Notes: generated by a model not told the origin, from the letters alone. DNA of 28,568 nucleotides from JAFGSZ01 sp964492185 (GCA_964492185.1 CAZBJH010000032.1:1-28568), one strand, 5' to 3'. Counted from the first letter of the stretch, positions 7,510 through 16,562 are shown. Program-made: numbers and translations.

Positions 7510-8840
7510 TTATCCAGCGTTCCAACACGATGTTTTTTCTCTGTTTGCAAACTCCTGAATGAACGTTCAAAGAAAAATTCTCTTTTACCGAAAGCCGGCT
7601 TGAGATCATTAAGCCATAAAGCTGATTCATCATATCTTGCAAAAAAGGGCTTGTTTATCCAATTAGTGTTTCTTGCCTGGATAAAATTAAGGGTAATCAC
7701 CTTCTCGTCAAAAAAATCACTAACACCTAAAACCTTTATTTTACCCGGATTTGCTGACATAACCGGCCCCCTCACAGTTCTGGCTATACCGCTTACCTTT
7801 GAATAGGCCCTGGTGTATATCTTCCATGCTTCTATAAGCGGAACGGCAAAGTAATGCTGTGCCCCGGTATCACGCGGCATGAACATGTAATAAGGTATAA
7901 TGCCCTTTTCAACCTGCTTTTTCCAGAGATCTGCCCAAACATCTGCATCCGCGTTTATATTATTCAAAATGGGTGACTGGCCGCGTATGATCGCACCGGT
8001 ATTTTGAATATTTTTAACCGCCACTTTGAAAATATCAGTATATAATTCCCTGGGGTGATTAAAATTGGCCATTACTGCCAGATGCTTACCACTATCGACA
8101 ATCTTCCTGAACAAAGAAAGCAAATGATCACTATCAGGATCAGAAACAAAACGATATGGCCAGTATGATAAGGCTTTTGTCCCGATACGAATATTTTTTA
8201 AATTAGGCAGGTCTGCCTCCAGAACAGCATTGACATATGTTTCAAAATGCCGGGATGACATTATCATAGGATCTCCTCCCGTGAAAAGCAGGTCAGTAAC
8301 TTCAGGGTGCTCTTTGAGATAGCCGGTCAGTAAACCGGTCTCCTTCATGAAAAATTTCTGAGACTTCATATTACTGAACTGTGGCCAGCGAAAACAAAAT
8401 GTACAATAAGCATGACAGCTTTGTCCCTGTGTAGGAAAGAACAGAATGGTTTCTTTGTATTTGTGTTGAATTCCCATAAGTTTCTCCCCTTTGAATTCAG
8501 GAACATTGTACATCATCTGACCTGAAGGATCCGGATTCAGTTGATAACGAATATCCTTAATAAGCCGATCCAATGACTTTTTACTACCACCCACATTTAT
8601 TTCAGATTCCAGCATATTGAAATGTTTATCGGTAAGCATACCACGCTGGAAAAAATTCATCCTGTATAAGGGATCAAATTCAATGTTATCCCAATCAATC
8701 AGTTGTTCTACAACATAATTATTGGTTTTAAAAGGCAATACCTTCGCGATAACCTCAAGATCATGCCGTTGCTTTGGTGATATTTTTTTGATCTGGGGGA
8801 TAGAAATGTAATTATGAATATTGTAGTGTTTATATTTCAT
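7488..8840 (-). CDS. KamA-family radical SAM protein (lysine 2,3-aminomutase-like)
   Basis: This is a radical S-adenosylmethionine enzyme: Cys142, Cys146 and Cys149 form the CxxxCxxC cluster motif, inside CHAYCTFCFRWPQF. A GGDP segment (about 190-193), the SAM-contacting element, and a downstream SPILNNIN segment are as in lysine 2,3-aminomutase. A Lys in MSANPGKIKVLG (about residue 367) lies where KamA carries its PLP lysine, so pyridoxal phosphate binding is plausible. The C-terminus lacks the Cys-rich zinc-binding tail of clostridial KamA. At 450 aa it is a KamA relative with a different N-terminus. The substrate is unknown and need not be lysine. It is transcribed towards acpH, overlapping it by 22 bases, with repeat copy C starting 76 bases upstream of its start codon. 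Confidence 0.85.
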   Translation of the reverse strand: MKYKHYNIHNYISIPQIKKISPKQRHDLEVIAKVLPFKTNNYVVEQLIDWDNIEFDPLYRMNFFQRGMLTDKHFNMLESEINVGGSKKSLDRLIKDIRYQLNPDPSGQMMYNVPEFKGEKLMGIQHKYKETILFFPTQGQSCHAYCTFCFRWPQFSNMKSQKFFMKETGLLTGYLKEHPEVTDLLFTGGDPMIMSSRHFETYVNAVLEADLPNLKNIRIGTKALSYWPYRFVSDPDSDHLLSLFRKIVDSGKHLAVMANFNHPRELYTDIFKVAVKNIQNTGAIIRGQSPILNNINADADVWADLWKKQVEKGIIPYYMFMPRDTGAQHYFAVPLIEAWKIYTRAYSKVSGIARTVRGPVMSANPGKIKVLGVSDFFDEKVITLNFIQARNTNWINKPFFARYDESALWLNDLKPAFGKREFFFERSFRSLQTEKKHRVGTLDNYSSLCS

Positions 8841-8915
8841 TCAGATGAAAATTTTAAGAAAAATTATTGAAAATAGTGCGAGCTAATTCGCAAATACCCT
8901 TATGCCGGTTGAATT

Positions 8916-9078
8916 AGTGTCTGTCCATAAAGTCCCATTTGCCGCGTTACGCTTGTCCGAAAATTGCTCATTTACGACTGGTAAACTCCGCGTTTTCGGA
9001 CTGCGCAAGCCTTGCAAATTGAACCTTCTGGAAACACACATGACAGGCTAACATCCTGCTTACTTTATAGACGGACAG
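8916..9078 (+). repeat. Dispersed palindromic repeat, copy C (full length, divergent)
   Basis: The left terminus AGTGTCTGTCCATAAAGT (8916-8933) is mirrored by ACTTTATAGACGGACA (9062-9077). Inside, GTCCGAAAA (8955-8963) pairs with TTTTCGGAC (8993-9001), and within that loop TTTAC (8971-8975) pairs with GTAAA (8981-8985) across a 5-base loop. A further inverted copy of the left end (GCAAAT..GAAC..TTCTGG..) lies at about 9015-9041. The architecture equals that of D and F, but the stem sequences differ. The 10-mer GAATTAGTGT occurs at both junctions (8911-8920 and 9079-9088). It lies between the kamA-like start and the rodA stop at 9093. Confidence 0.85.
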
Positions 9079-9092
9079 GAATTAGTGTAATT

Positions 9093-10520
9093 TTAACGGA
9101 GAACTGATAACCGTGATGCATCCAGTTTTACAAATATAAACAATAATAGTGTAAATGCCAAAAATGATGATCCTCCATAACTAAAAAAAGGTAACGGAAT
9201 TCCGATAACCGGTAACAACCCAACTGTCATACCGATATTAATGAAAAAATGTAAAAACAGTATTGAAAAAACACCATAACCATATATACGGCTGAATTTT
9301 GAACGTTGACGTTCAGCAAGAAAAATCAGCCGGATCAATAAACCGGAAAATATAATTACAACCAGGCCGGCTCCCAAAAATCCCCATTCTTCACCTACAG
9401 TACAAAAAATAAAATCGGTACTTTGCTCGGGTACAAAATCAAATTTAGTCTGCGTACCCTGTAAAAAACCCTTCCCACCGAATCCTCCCGATCCGATGGC
9501 AATTTTTGATTGATTGACATTATAACCATAACCAAGAGGATCCGATTCAATGCCAAGTAGTATGTTAACCCTTGTTTGCTGATGCGGTTTTAATACATTG
9601 TGGAAAACATAATCAACAGAATAAGAGAAAGCGATGAATGTGAGCAGGAAAAGCAAAATAAATGTAATCTGCGGTATCTTCTTACGAACAGCAATAATAA
9701 AATAAATAATACTTGAAAAAGCAAGTGTTAATAAGAGACTTGATAAACTGCTGAGACCAGCTTCGCGGTACCTGTTGAAAAGATAAATACCTGCATATGC
9801 AAGGGCAAAAATAAGGGCGGCAATAAATAAGTATGCGAATCTGCGTTTCAAAATATAAAATCCCGCACCGGCAAGACCAATAAGGACAATAATGATATAT
9901 ATCTTAGGATATATAAGTGTAGCAAGGAAAAGCAATGCAATACCTGCAATCAGCATCAACACCCATCCTGGCAACCCTTCCCGGAATAATACCAGGATAA
10001 ATGCAAAAAAGACCAGTGAAGAACCCCAGTCGGGCTGAAGCATAACAAGAGCCGCCGGCAACAATATAATTCCGAAAAGTACCAGTATAGTCCTGGGCTG
10101 ATTGATCTTAACACTATAGTGACTTAAAAATCTTGCAATAGCCAGCGCAGTGGTAATTTTTACAAATTCGGAAGGCTGAAAATTAAACCCCCCAATGGTA
10201 ATCCACGAACGGGCACCGTGCACCTGATTGCCAATTATCAATACAGCAACCAATGAAAGAATGATCAGGCCATGTAACAAATATGCAAAATATGAATAAA
10301 ATTTACTGTCGATTATAAATACAAAGACCGCAAGAATAAACCCGATAAATATCCATATCAACTGCATTCCATAGCGATGATCAAAATCAAAAATGCCGGT
10401 ATACTGCTGATCATAATAATTAACGGAAAATATATTCAGCCAGCCAAAAAATACCAGCAACAAATATAAAATAACAGTTAGCCAGTCGGTATTAGTAAGA
10501 ATATTTGTTCTTCTACTCAT
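9093..10520 (-). CDS. rodA: Rod-shape peptidoglycan glycosyltransferase RodA
   Basis: RodA is the SEDS-family enzyme that polymerises lipid II into glycan strands during lateral wall growth, working with PBP2. The protein (475 aa) is almost entirely membrane helices. Family landmarks: GARSWITIGGFNFQPSEF (about residues 105-122), LQPDWGSSLVF, and the C-terminal PEQSTDFIF with the catalytic Asp, GEEWGFLGA, and IPLPFFSYGGSS. It is longer than the E. coli protein (370 aa) because of about 100 extra hydrophobic residues in the middle, as is common in Bacteroidota. The frame is open to 10559, but the ATG at 10520 gives a conventional N-terminus and an 8-base overlap with the mrdA stop (ATGAGTAG), identical in style to the mreC/mreD overlap. 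It is the last gene of the cluster, ending 15 bases before repeat copy C. Confidence 0.94.
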   Translation of the reverse strand: MSRRTNILTNTDWLTVILYLLLVFFGWLNIFSVNYYDQQYTGIFDFDHRYGMQLIWIFIGFILAVFVFIIDSKFYSYFAYLLHGLIILSLVAVLIIGNQVHGARSWITIGGFNFQPSEFVKITTALAIARFLSHYSVKINQPRTILVLFGIILLPAALVMLQPDWGSSLVFFAFILVLFREGLPGWVLMLIAGIALLFLATLIYPKIYIIIVLIGLAGAGFYILKRRFAYLFIAALIFALAYAGIYLFNRYREAGLSSLSSLLLTLAFSSIIYFIIAVRKKIPQITFILLFLLTFIAFSYSVDYVFHNVLKPHQQTRVNILLGIESDPLGYGYNVNQSKIAIGSGGFGGKGFLQGTQTKFDFVPEQSTDFIFCTVGEEWGFLGAGLVVIIFSGLLIRLIFLAERQRSKFSRIYGYGVFSILFLHFFINIGMTVGLLPVIGIPLPFFSYGGSSFLAFTLLLFIFVKLDASRLSVLR

Positions 10521-12342
10521 CAACATATAATAAATTATCATTAAGCATCCTGTTCTCAATCCATTTCCTGGAAGGAGATATGGTTCCTGTAAGATATTTT
10601 TCTATCATCAGGCTGGCTATAGGTGCCGCGTATGATGATCCCCACTTTCCGTGTTCAACATAAACAGACAGGGCGATCCGGGGATCCTCTTTCGGTGCAA
10701 AAGCAATGAAAACAGAATGATCCTCTCCATGAGGATTTTCTGCAGTACCGGTTTTCCCACAAATAATAATATCTTTCAGCCGCGCAATCCTGGCAGTACT
10801 TCCCTCTCCCCCGTTCACTGCCAGCTCCATACCTTCAATAATTGGCACATAATTGGAAGAATCTATTGATGTAATATGCCGGGTTATGAATCGCCGGTCT
10901 ATTGTATCGATCTCCTGTATTGACCTCACTGTATGAGGAATATAATAATATCCCCGGTTGGCAATAGCAGCCGTATAATTTGCCATCTGCAGGGGTGTTA
11001 TTAACAGTTCACCCTGACCGATAGCCATGGATATAATAGTTAATGCTTTCCATCTGTTCTCTCCATAATACCGGTCATAATAGCTTGATGCAGGGACAAA
11101 ACCCTTTAATTCGTTGGGCATATCAGTATTTAGCACATTGCCAAACCCGAAAGATAACAGATGCTCTCTCCAGTTATTAAAAGCTTCAGTTACTGAACCA
11201 AAATCAGTGTCTTCCATAATATTTCTGAAAACATTGCAATAATAAGCATTACATGACATTTGTATGGATTGGGGCAGATTAAGCGGGGAAGGGTGGTTAT
11301 GGCAAGCTACATGAACACCACTTGCATAATATCCCATGTCGCAGTAATATTTCGTATTATAAGTAACGGTTCCTTCCTGAAGGGCGATCAGGGCATTTAT
11401 GATCTTAAAGGTTGATCCGGGAGGATACTGAGCCATGAGGGCCCTGTTGAACAATGGATTCAGGGTATCATTCTTTAAAACATTATAGTTGGTTGACCGT
11501 TGGCGTCCGACCAGCAGGGAAGGATCATAAGAAGGTGAGGAAATAAGAGTCAGGATCTCACCAGTTGACGGTTCAATGGCCACGATACTGCCAATATAAT
11601 TTTTCATTATTTTTTCGCCATACTCCTGTAAATTTCCATCAATGGTACATTCAACATTTCTTCCCACAACTGCATCCTTATCATATCTTCCTCCCTGATA
11701 CTTACCCATTACCTTGTTATGTACATCAACAAGCAAAAGATTACGTCCCTTTTCACCCCGTAATTCTTCTTCATATGCTTTCTCCAATCCGCTAATGCCA
11801 ATATAATCCCCCATCTCATAATAAGGATTTATTTCAATTGCCCTTTCACTTACCTCACCAATGTATCCAAGCATATGAGAAGCGATCTTCTTATTATACC
11901 TTCGTAGTGAACGGGACCGGAAATAAAATCCTCTGTACTTAAACATTTTTTCGTTCAGCACAGCAAAAGATTCCGGAGATATTTGCTTTATAAAAGGATC
12001 ACGACGGTGTCTGGGGTTAAATGCCCGGCTTATGCCTTTTTGCAATACCGCTTTATCAATTTCAAGCAATTCACATAGCTCAACCGTGTCAAACTCCTGT
12101 AACTCATAAGGTGCTATCATTAAATCGTAGGCCGGCTGATTATAAACAAGCAACTCTCCGTTACGGTCATAGATAAGCCCCCTTGAAGGGTATAATAATT
12201 CAACGCGCCTTGAATTGTTCTCGGCTGACAAGCGGTATGTAGGATCGACCACCTGCAAATGAAACAGCTTTATAATGAAGACAAGCGCTGCAATCAATAC
12301 AATACCACCAATAATAAACCTTCTCGCTGTAAACTGATCCAT
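10513..12342 (-). CDS. mrdA: Penicillin-binding protein 2 (class B transpeptidase)
   Basis: PBP2 cross-links peptidoglycan in the elongasome, anchored in the inner membrane with its catalytic domain in the periplasm. One N-terminal membrane helix lies at about residues 9-27 (IIGGIVLIAALVFIIKLF). It is followed by the dimerisation/pedestal domain with the RGLIYDRNGELL motif, then the transpeptidase domain. The three active-site motifs are all intact: Ser310-Thr-Phe-Lys313 in PPGSTFK, SCN from Ser363, and KTG at 530-532. The length of 609 aa is normal. The start codon lies directly beside the mreD stop, and the TAG stop overlaps the rodA start, so PBP2 and RodA are translationally coupled, as expected for partners in one complex. 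Confidence 0.96.
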   Translation of the reverse strand: MDQFTARRFIIGGIVLIAALVFIIKLFHLQVVDPTYRLSAENNSRRVELLYPSRGLIYDRNGELLVYNQPAYDLMIAPYELQEFDTVELCELLEIDKAVLQKGISRAFNPRHRRDPFIKQISPESFAVLNEKMFKYRGFYFRSRSLRRYNKKIASHMLGYIGEVSERAIEINPYYEMGDYIGISGLEKAYEEELRGEKGRNLLLVDVHNKVMGKYQGGRYDKDAVVGRNVECTIDGNLQEYGEKIMKNYIGSIVAIEPSTGEILTLISSPSYDPSLLVGRQRSTNYNVLKNDTLNPLFNRALMAQYPPGSTFKIINALIALQEGTVTYNTKYYCDMGYYASGVHVACHNHPSPLNLPQSIQMSCNAYYCNVFRNIMEDTDFGSVTEAFNNWREHLLSFGFGNVLNTDMPNELKGFVPASSYYDRYYGENRWKALTIISMAIGQGELLITPLQMANYTAAIANRGYYYIPHTVRSIQEIDTIDRRFITRHITSIDSSNYVPIIEGMELAVNGGEGSTARIARLKDIIICGKTGTAENPHGEDHSVFIAFAPKEDPRIALSVYVEHGKWGSSYAAPIASLMIEKYLTGTISPSRKWIENRMLNDNLLYVDE

Positions 12343-12849
12343 CTATTTACGAAACACAAAATACTGACTTATAATAATAAAAAACAGTGAAAAAACTGCA
12401 CTAAGTATCACTCTTAAAAAGGTTGAAAAAAAATTCGAGAACCTGTATACCTCAACGTAAAAAAGCACCAAATGGTGTGCAAATATCAATATTGCCGAAT
12501 ATTTCATAAACCAGGTAAATCCGTAATAGGATACTCGTGGAAATGTCCCGGCCTCATAACCGTCACGAGGTGCAATCATTTGCAGAACATAAGGACGGGT
12601 AAAGGCCATAAACACACAGGCAATAGCATGCATCCCGTAAGTTTCGGTGAACACATCAACGGAGAAGCCCAGCAGGAATGCCAGGATAAGTGTAATTGCT
12701 CCCGGTGTTTCAAAAGGTAAAAGAAGAATAAACAATATGTAAATGTAGGGGTTGATGTAACCACTAAACTGTATATTGTTAAAAACCATTACCTGCACCA
12801 GGACAAGGATTATAAACCTTAAAATATTTCTGGGTAATACCTTAATCAT
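12343..12849 (-). CDS. mreD: Rod shape-determining protein MreD
   Basis: MreD is a small integral membrane component of the elongasome that supports MreC and the PBP2/RodA pair. The 168-aa protein is hydrophobic throughout, with five or so membrane segments. It includes YINPYIYILFILLLPFE and the family-like FLLGFSVDVFTETYGMHAIA segment, where a charged/aromatic loop follows a helix. Sequence conservation in this family is low, so the call rests on size, hydrophobic pattern and exact position between mreC and mrdA. Its start overlaps the mreC stop by 8 bases (ATGATTAA), and its stop touches the mrdA start. Confidence 0.9.
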   Translation of the reverse strand: MIKVLPRNILRFIILVLVQVMVFNNIQFSGYINPYIYILFILLLPFETPGAITLILAFLLGFSVDVFTETYGMHAIACVFMAFTRPYVLQMIAPRDGYEAGTFPRVSYYGFTWFMKYSAILIFAHHLVLFYVEVYRFSNFFSTFLRVILSAVFSLFFIIISQYFVFRK

Positions 12850-13669
12850 TGAAAGTCTCGTTTTCCAGTTGATTTAATTCCTTTTTCCGGGTGTTCCTTA
12901 CAACCTGAACATAGTTTAATTTCTTAAAATCTGTCGATAAAACAACTTCAATCTCCAGAAAATTACCTCCTTTCAAGCCGTAATCTAAGGCTGTACCGAT
13001 CAATATACCCTCGGGATACATCTCGGAATATCCACTTGTAATTATTGTATCTCCTTCATCAATATTAACATGATGAGGGATTTCACTCAGGAATACTTTT
13101 TCATGGCTCTTACCATCCCATGTAACCGGCCCGAAATAACCATTTTTCTTTATTTTGGCACTCACCGCGTAATCATGATTTAGGACCGATATAACAGATG
13201 CATAATTAGGAGACACTTCCTTTACAACTCCCACCAGCCCCTCATTATTGATGACAGCCATTTCCGGTGCAATTCCATGATTGCTGCCTTTATTCAGGGT
13301 AATGAAATTACGTTGTTTATTAATCGAATTATTGATTACTCTTGCCGGAATGTAAAAATAATGCTGATTAAGAAAGGTATCGATTACTTCTGTCTCTTTT
13401 TCCGAACTGACAGATCTTAACCGGTCAATGGTATTATACAACCGGTTATTTTCCCTTGCAAGCTGTTTATTATGCTCTATGAGTGCAATATAATCTTTGA
13501 TGCCGGTAAATGATCTGAACATATTACCGGATACAGCATATTTAAAATTAAGAAAACTGGCTTTATGAAAATCGTTATGCTGGTATAAGATAACAAAACT
13601 TAAAAACTCAATTACCAGAAATAATATTATGTAATGATACTTTAATATGAACCTAAAAAGATTCTTCAT
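12842..13669 (-). CDS. mreC: Rod shape-determining protein MreC
   Basis: MreC is the periplasmic scaffold of the elongasome that activates PBP2. The protein (275 aa) has one membrane helix near the N-terminus (about residues 12-29) and a coiled coil at about 62-95 (EHNKQLARENNRLYNTIDRL). It then has the two-part beta domain characteristic of the family, with YIPARVINNS, FITLNKGSNHGIAPEMAVIN, GLVGVV and DTIITSGYSEMYPEGILIG all readable. The gene begins 16 bases after the mreB stop and overlaps mreD by 8 bases, so mreB to rodA read as one transcription unit. Confidence 0.95.
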   Translation of the reverse strand: MKNLFRFILKYHYIILFLVIEFLSFVILYQHNDFHKASFLNFKYAVSGNMFRSFTGIKDYIALIEHNKQLARENNRLYNTIDRLRSVSSEKETEVIDTFLNQHYFYIPARVINNSINKQRNFITLNKGSNHGIAPEMAVINNEGLVGVVKEVSPNYASVISVLNHDYAVSAKIKKNGYFGPVTWDGKSHEKVFLSEIPHHVNIDEGDTIITSGYSEMYPEGILIGTALDYGLKGGNFLEIEVVLSTDFKKLNYVQVVRNTRKKELNQLENETFND

Positions 13670-13685
13670 TATTAATTAACTCCCT

Positions 13686-14708
13686 TTACCTCATAAGAAA
13701 CGAAAACTTATCACAATTTTTTAAAGCTATACCGGTACCTCTTGCCACTGCATGCAGTGGATCCTCAGCTACATGAAAGGGGATATTGATCTTATCTATA
13801 AACCGTTTATCAAGACCACGTAACAATGCTCCGCCACCCGCGAGATAAATTCCGCGACTTACAATGTCGGCATACAATTCAGGAGGAGTTTGTTCAAGCA
13901 CGGATAATATTGCAGACTCGATTTTGGATATTGATTTATCAAGACAATGCGCGATTTCCTGGTAAGAGATAGGAATCTCAATTGGCATCGCTGTCATCAG
14001 GTTCGGCCCCCTGACTCCGTAATCAGATGGTGGATCTTCAATATCGGGCATAGCAGCACCAACATTGATCTTAATGTCTTCAGCCGTTCGTTCTCCGATC
14101 TTTATATTGTGCTGATGACGCATATAAGCCTGGATATCACCGGTAAGTCCATCGCCGGCAATCCTGATTGACTGGTTACAAACTATGCCTCCCAGTGCGA
14201 TCACTGCAATTTCTGTAGTTCCTCCCCCGATATCCACTACCATACAACCATCCGGTGCTTCCACATCAAGTCCTATACCAATAGCAGCTGCCATGGGCTC
14301 ATAGATCATATATACATCACGTCCACCGGCATGTTCGGATGAATCCCTTACTGCCCTGATCTCAACCTCTGTACTTCCGGAGGGTATACACACCACCATT
14401 TTTAACGAAGGGGTGAATAATTTTTGCCTGGGATTGATCATTTTTATCATTCCCCTTATCATCTGTTCCGCCGCGTTAAAATCAGCAATGACACCGTCAC
14501 GTAAGGGCCGTATGGTTCTGATATTTTCATGTGTTTTACCATGCATCTGCCGGGCCTGGTTACCAATTGCTATTAATTTGCCCGTACTATGATCAATGGC
14601 AACAATAGAAGGTTCGTCAACCACAATTTTATCATTACTGATAATGATAGTATTTGCCGTGCCCAGATCAATTGCCAATTCCTGCGTTAAAAAAGAAAAA
14701 ATGCCCAT
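13686..14708 (-). CDS. mreB: Rod shape-determining actin homologue MreB
   Basis: MreB is the bacterial actin that forms membrane-bound filaments guiding lateral wall synthesis. The N-terminus MGIFSFLTQELAIDLGTANT contains the phosphate-1 loop DLGTAN. VVCIPSGSTEVE, the phosphate-2 loop MVVDIGGGTTEIA, GEPMAAA-like YEPMAAAIGIG and the adenosine motif YLAGGGALLRG follow in order. The length of 340 aa is standard. The open frame extends to 14846, but residues upstream of the ATG at 14708 do not resemble the family, so 14708 is taken as the start. The 115 bases between it and the purH stop may hold the promoter of the mre genes; no clear TAnnTTTG box was found there. Confidence 0.96.
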   Translation of the reverse strand: MGIFSFLTQELAIDLGTANTIIISNDKIVVDEPSIVAIDHSTGKLIAIGNQARQMHGKTHENIRTIRPLRDGVIADFNAAEQMIRGMIKMINPRQKLFTPSLKMVVCIPSGSTEVEIRAVRDSSEHAGGRDVYMIYEPMAAAIGIGLDVEAPDGCMVVDIGGGTTEIAVIALGGIVCNQSIRIAGDGLTGDIQAYMRHQHNIKIGERTAEDIKINVGAAMPDIEDPPSDYGVRGPNLMTAMPIEIPISYQEIAHCLDKSISKIESAILSVLEQTPPELYADIVSRGIYLAGGGALLRGLDKRFIDKINIPFHVAEDPLHAVARGTGIALKNCDKFSFLMR

Positions 14709-14823
14709 TATCGTCAGCTTAGTATTTTTATAATAATATGTGTACCCGGTTTTAACGTGAATTATTCCCTTAAGTTCTATGATTATCAATAATTTTTTAT
14801 TCCCTGTATTATTCAGGCAGGAT

Positions 14824-16347
14824 TTAATGTTTAAAATGCCGTACACCTGTCATAACCATGGCCATTTTATGATTATCACAATAATCAATCGATTCCTTAT
14901 CACGAACAGAACCACCCGGTTGGATAACAACATCAACTCCGGCTTCATGTGAAATCTGAACACTGTCCGGGAAAGGGAAAAAAGCATCTGAAGCCATTAC
15001 TCCGCCTTTGATATTTAACCCGAAATTCCGGGCTTTATCAATGGCATGGATAAGGGCATCCACACGGGAAGTTTGTCCGACCCCGCTTGCCAATAGCTGC
15101 TTATTCCCGGCAAGCACGATCGTATTTGATTTGGAATGTTTTACAATTTTATTGGCGAATTCAAGATCATTATATTCCTGATCTGTAGGAACGCGTTTTG
15201 TTACAGGCTTCATCCGGTCAGCATTCTCAATGCTTGTATCCCGGTCCTGCCAGATCACCCCGTGAAGAAGTGTACGATGCTGAACAACCGGCAGGGCCAT
15301 TTCCTTACGTATAAGAATGATCCTGTTCTTCTTTTGTTTTAGAACATCCAAGGCATCAGGCTCATAAGAAGGTGCAATTATCACTTCAAAAAACAACTTG
15401 TTAATCTCCCCGGCTGTATCTTTATCAACCTCTGTATTCGTGATAAGGATACCTCCGAAAGCCGATACCGGATCACCCGCGAGGGCATCTTTATAAGCAT
15501 CTTTCAGATTGTTCCGTGAAGCAAGTCCGCATGCATTGTTATGCTTGAGAATAGCAAATGTAGTTTCAGAGAATTCATCAATAAGATAAACAGCCGATTC
15601 AATATCAAGGAGGTTATTATATGATATTTCCTTGCCATGGACCTGGTCAAACAACCCGGAAAGATCACCGTAAAAAATCCCTCTCTGATGTGGATTCTCA
15701 CCATATCGCAAAGCCTTTCCATTCGAATAGCTCAACCTTATACCTTGTACCGTGTCATCTTTGTTAAAATAATTGAAAATCGAAATATCATAATGCGACG
15801 AAACAGCAAAAGCCCATGCAGCAAGTTCTTTTCTTTGCTGCAGGGTGGTATCTCCGCCTGAATCCAGTATTCCGAGCAGCGTGGAGTATTGAGCCCGGGA
15901 AGGAATGATCACTACGTCGGAATAATTTTTTGCGGCTGCCCTGATAAGTGATATGCCCCCGATATCGATTTTCTCAATAATATCGTCTTCATTAGCCCCC
16001 GAAGCGACTGTTTCCTCAAAGGGATACAGATCAACAACCACCAGATCTATTTCAGGAATATCAAATTCATCAAGCTGTGACAGGTCTTCCTTACTCTCAC
16101 GACGTGCCAGAATACCGCCGAATACTTTCGGATGTAATGTTTTTACCCTGCCTCCCAGTATGGAAGGATAACCTGTAATGCTTTCAACAGAAGTAACCGG
16201 CACACCTGTTTCTTCGATGTACCTTTTTGTTCCTCCCGTCGAATATATCTTTACCTCCAGTGAATTTAACCTTTTAACAATCTCATCAATATTATCCTTA
16301 TGAAAAACGGACAATAAGGCTGTTTTGATTTTCTTTGATTTTTTCAT
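14824..16347 (-). CDS. purH: Bifunctional purine biosynthesis protein PurH
   Basis: PurH carries out the last two steps of IMP synthesis: AICAR formyltransferase and IMP cyclohydrolase. The N-terminal cyclohydrolase (MGS-like) domain shows IYSTGGTKRYIEETG, GGRVKTLHPKVFGGILARR and DLYPFEETV. The C-terminal transformylase domain has LRYGENPHQ, AILKHNNACGLA with the catalytic Lys-His pair, and the end motif ASDAFFPFPDSV followed by VIQPGGSVRD and MTGVRHFKH. The length of 507 aa is normal. It is the first gene of the cluster, which in Bacteroidota commonly precedes mreB. Repeat copy D ends only 21 bases upstream of the start codon, so the purH promoter must lie within or beyond that element. Confidence 0.96.
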   Translation of the reverse strand: MKKSKKIKTALLSVFHKDNIDEIVKRLNSLEVKIYSTGGTKRYIEETGVPVTSVESITGYPSILGGRVKTLHPKVFGGILARRESKEDLSQLDEFDIPEIDLVVVDLYPFEETVASGANEDDIIEKIDIGGISLIRAAAKNYSDVVIIPSRAQYSTLLGILDSGGDTTLQQRKELAAWAFAVSSHYDISIFNYFNKDDTVQGIRLSYSNGKALRYGENPHQRGIFYGDLSGLFDQVHGKEISYNNLLDIESAVYLIDEFSETTFAILKHNNACGLASRNNLKDAYKDALAGDPVSAFGGILITNTEVDKDTAGEINKLFFEVIIAPSYEPDALDVLKQKKNRIILIRKEMALPVVQHRTLLHGVIWQDRDTSIENADRMKPVTKRVPTDQEYNDLEFANKIVKHSKSNTIVLAGNKQLLASGVGQTSRVDALIHAIDKARNFGLNIKGGVMASDAFFPFPDSVQISHEAGVDVVIQPGGSVRDKESIDYCDNHKMAMVMTGVRHFKH

Positions 16348-16368
16348 TCCTGTAAATATTATTTATTT

Positions 16369-16562
16369 AGTGTTTGTCCATAATGTCCGATATCCGCGTT
16401 GCTGCTCACATTTTAAATCCTCAAATACTTTAGTATTCTGCAGTTTAAAATGTTTTTCACAACGTGTTTTATTATTAAATGTGTTCAAGAACTCACTTCG
16501 TTCGGTTTGCACGCCTTGATCCCGAACATTCTGAACAAGCAATATGAGTTTATTGACAAACT
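16369..16562 (+). repeat. Dispersed palindromic repeat, copy D (full length)
   Basis: The left terminus AGTGTTTGTCCATAATGTCC is mirrored on the right by GAGTTTATTGACAAACT (16546-16562). The central stem is ACATTTTAAA (16408-16417) with TTTAAAATGT (16444-16453), enclosing AATAC (16424-16428) and GTATT (16433-16437). The inner second copy of the terminus is CTTGATCCCGAACATTCTGA at about 16515-16534. Compared with copy F it carries about 35-40 extra bases after the central stem. TTATTT flanks both ends. It sits in the divergent gap between purH and the ABC permease. Confidence 0.88.

Noticed and set aside
14709..14846. Upstream extension of MreB
   Set aside because: The extra 46 residues do not resemble MreB, and the ATG at 14708 yields the conserved MGIFSFLTQELAIDLGTAN start.
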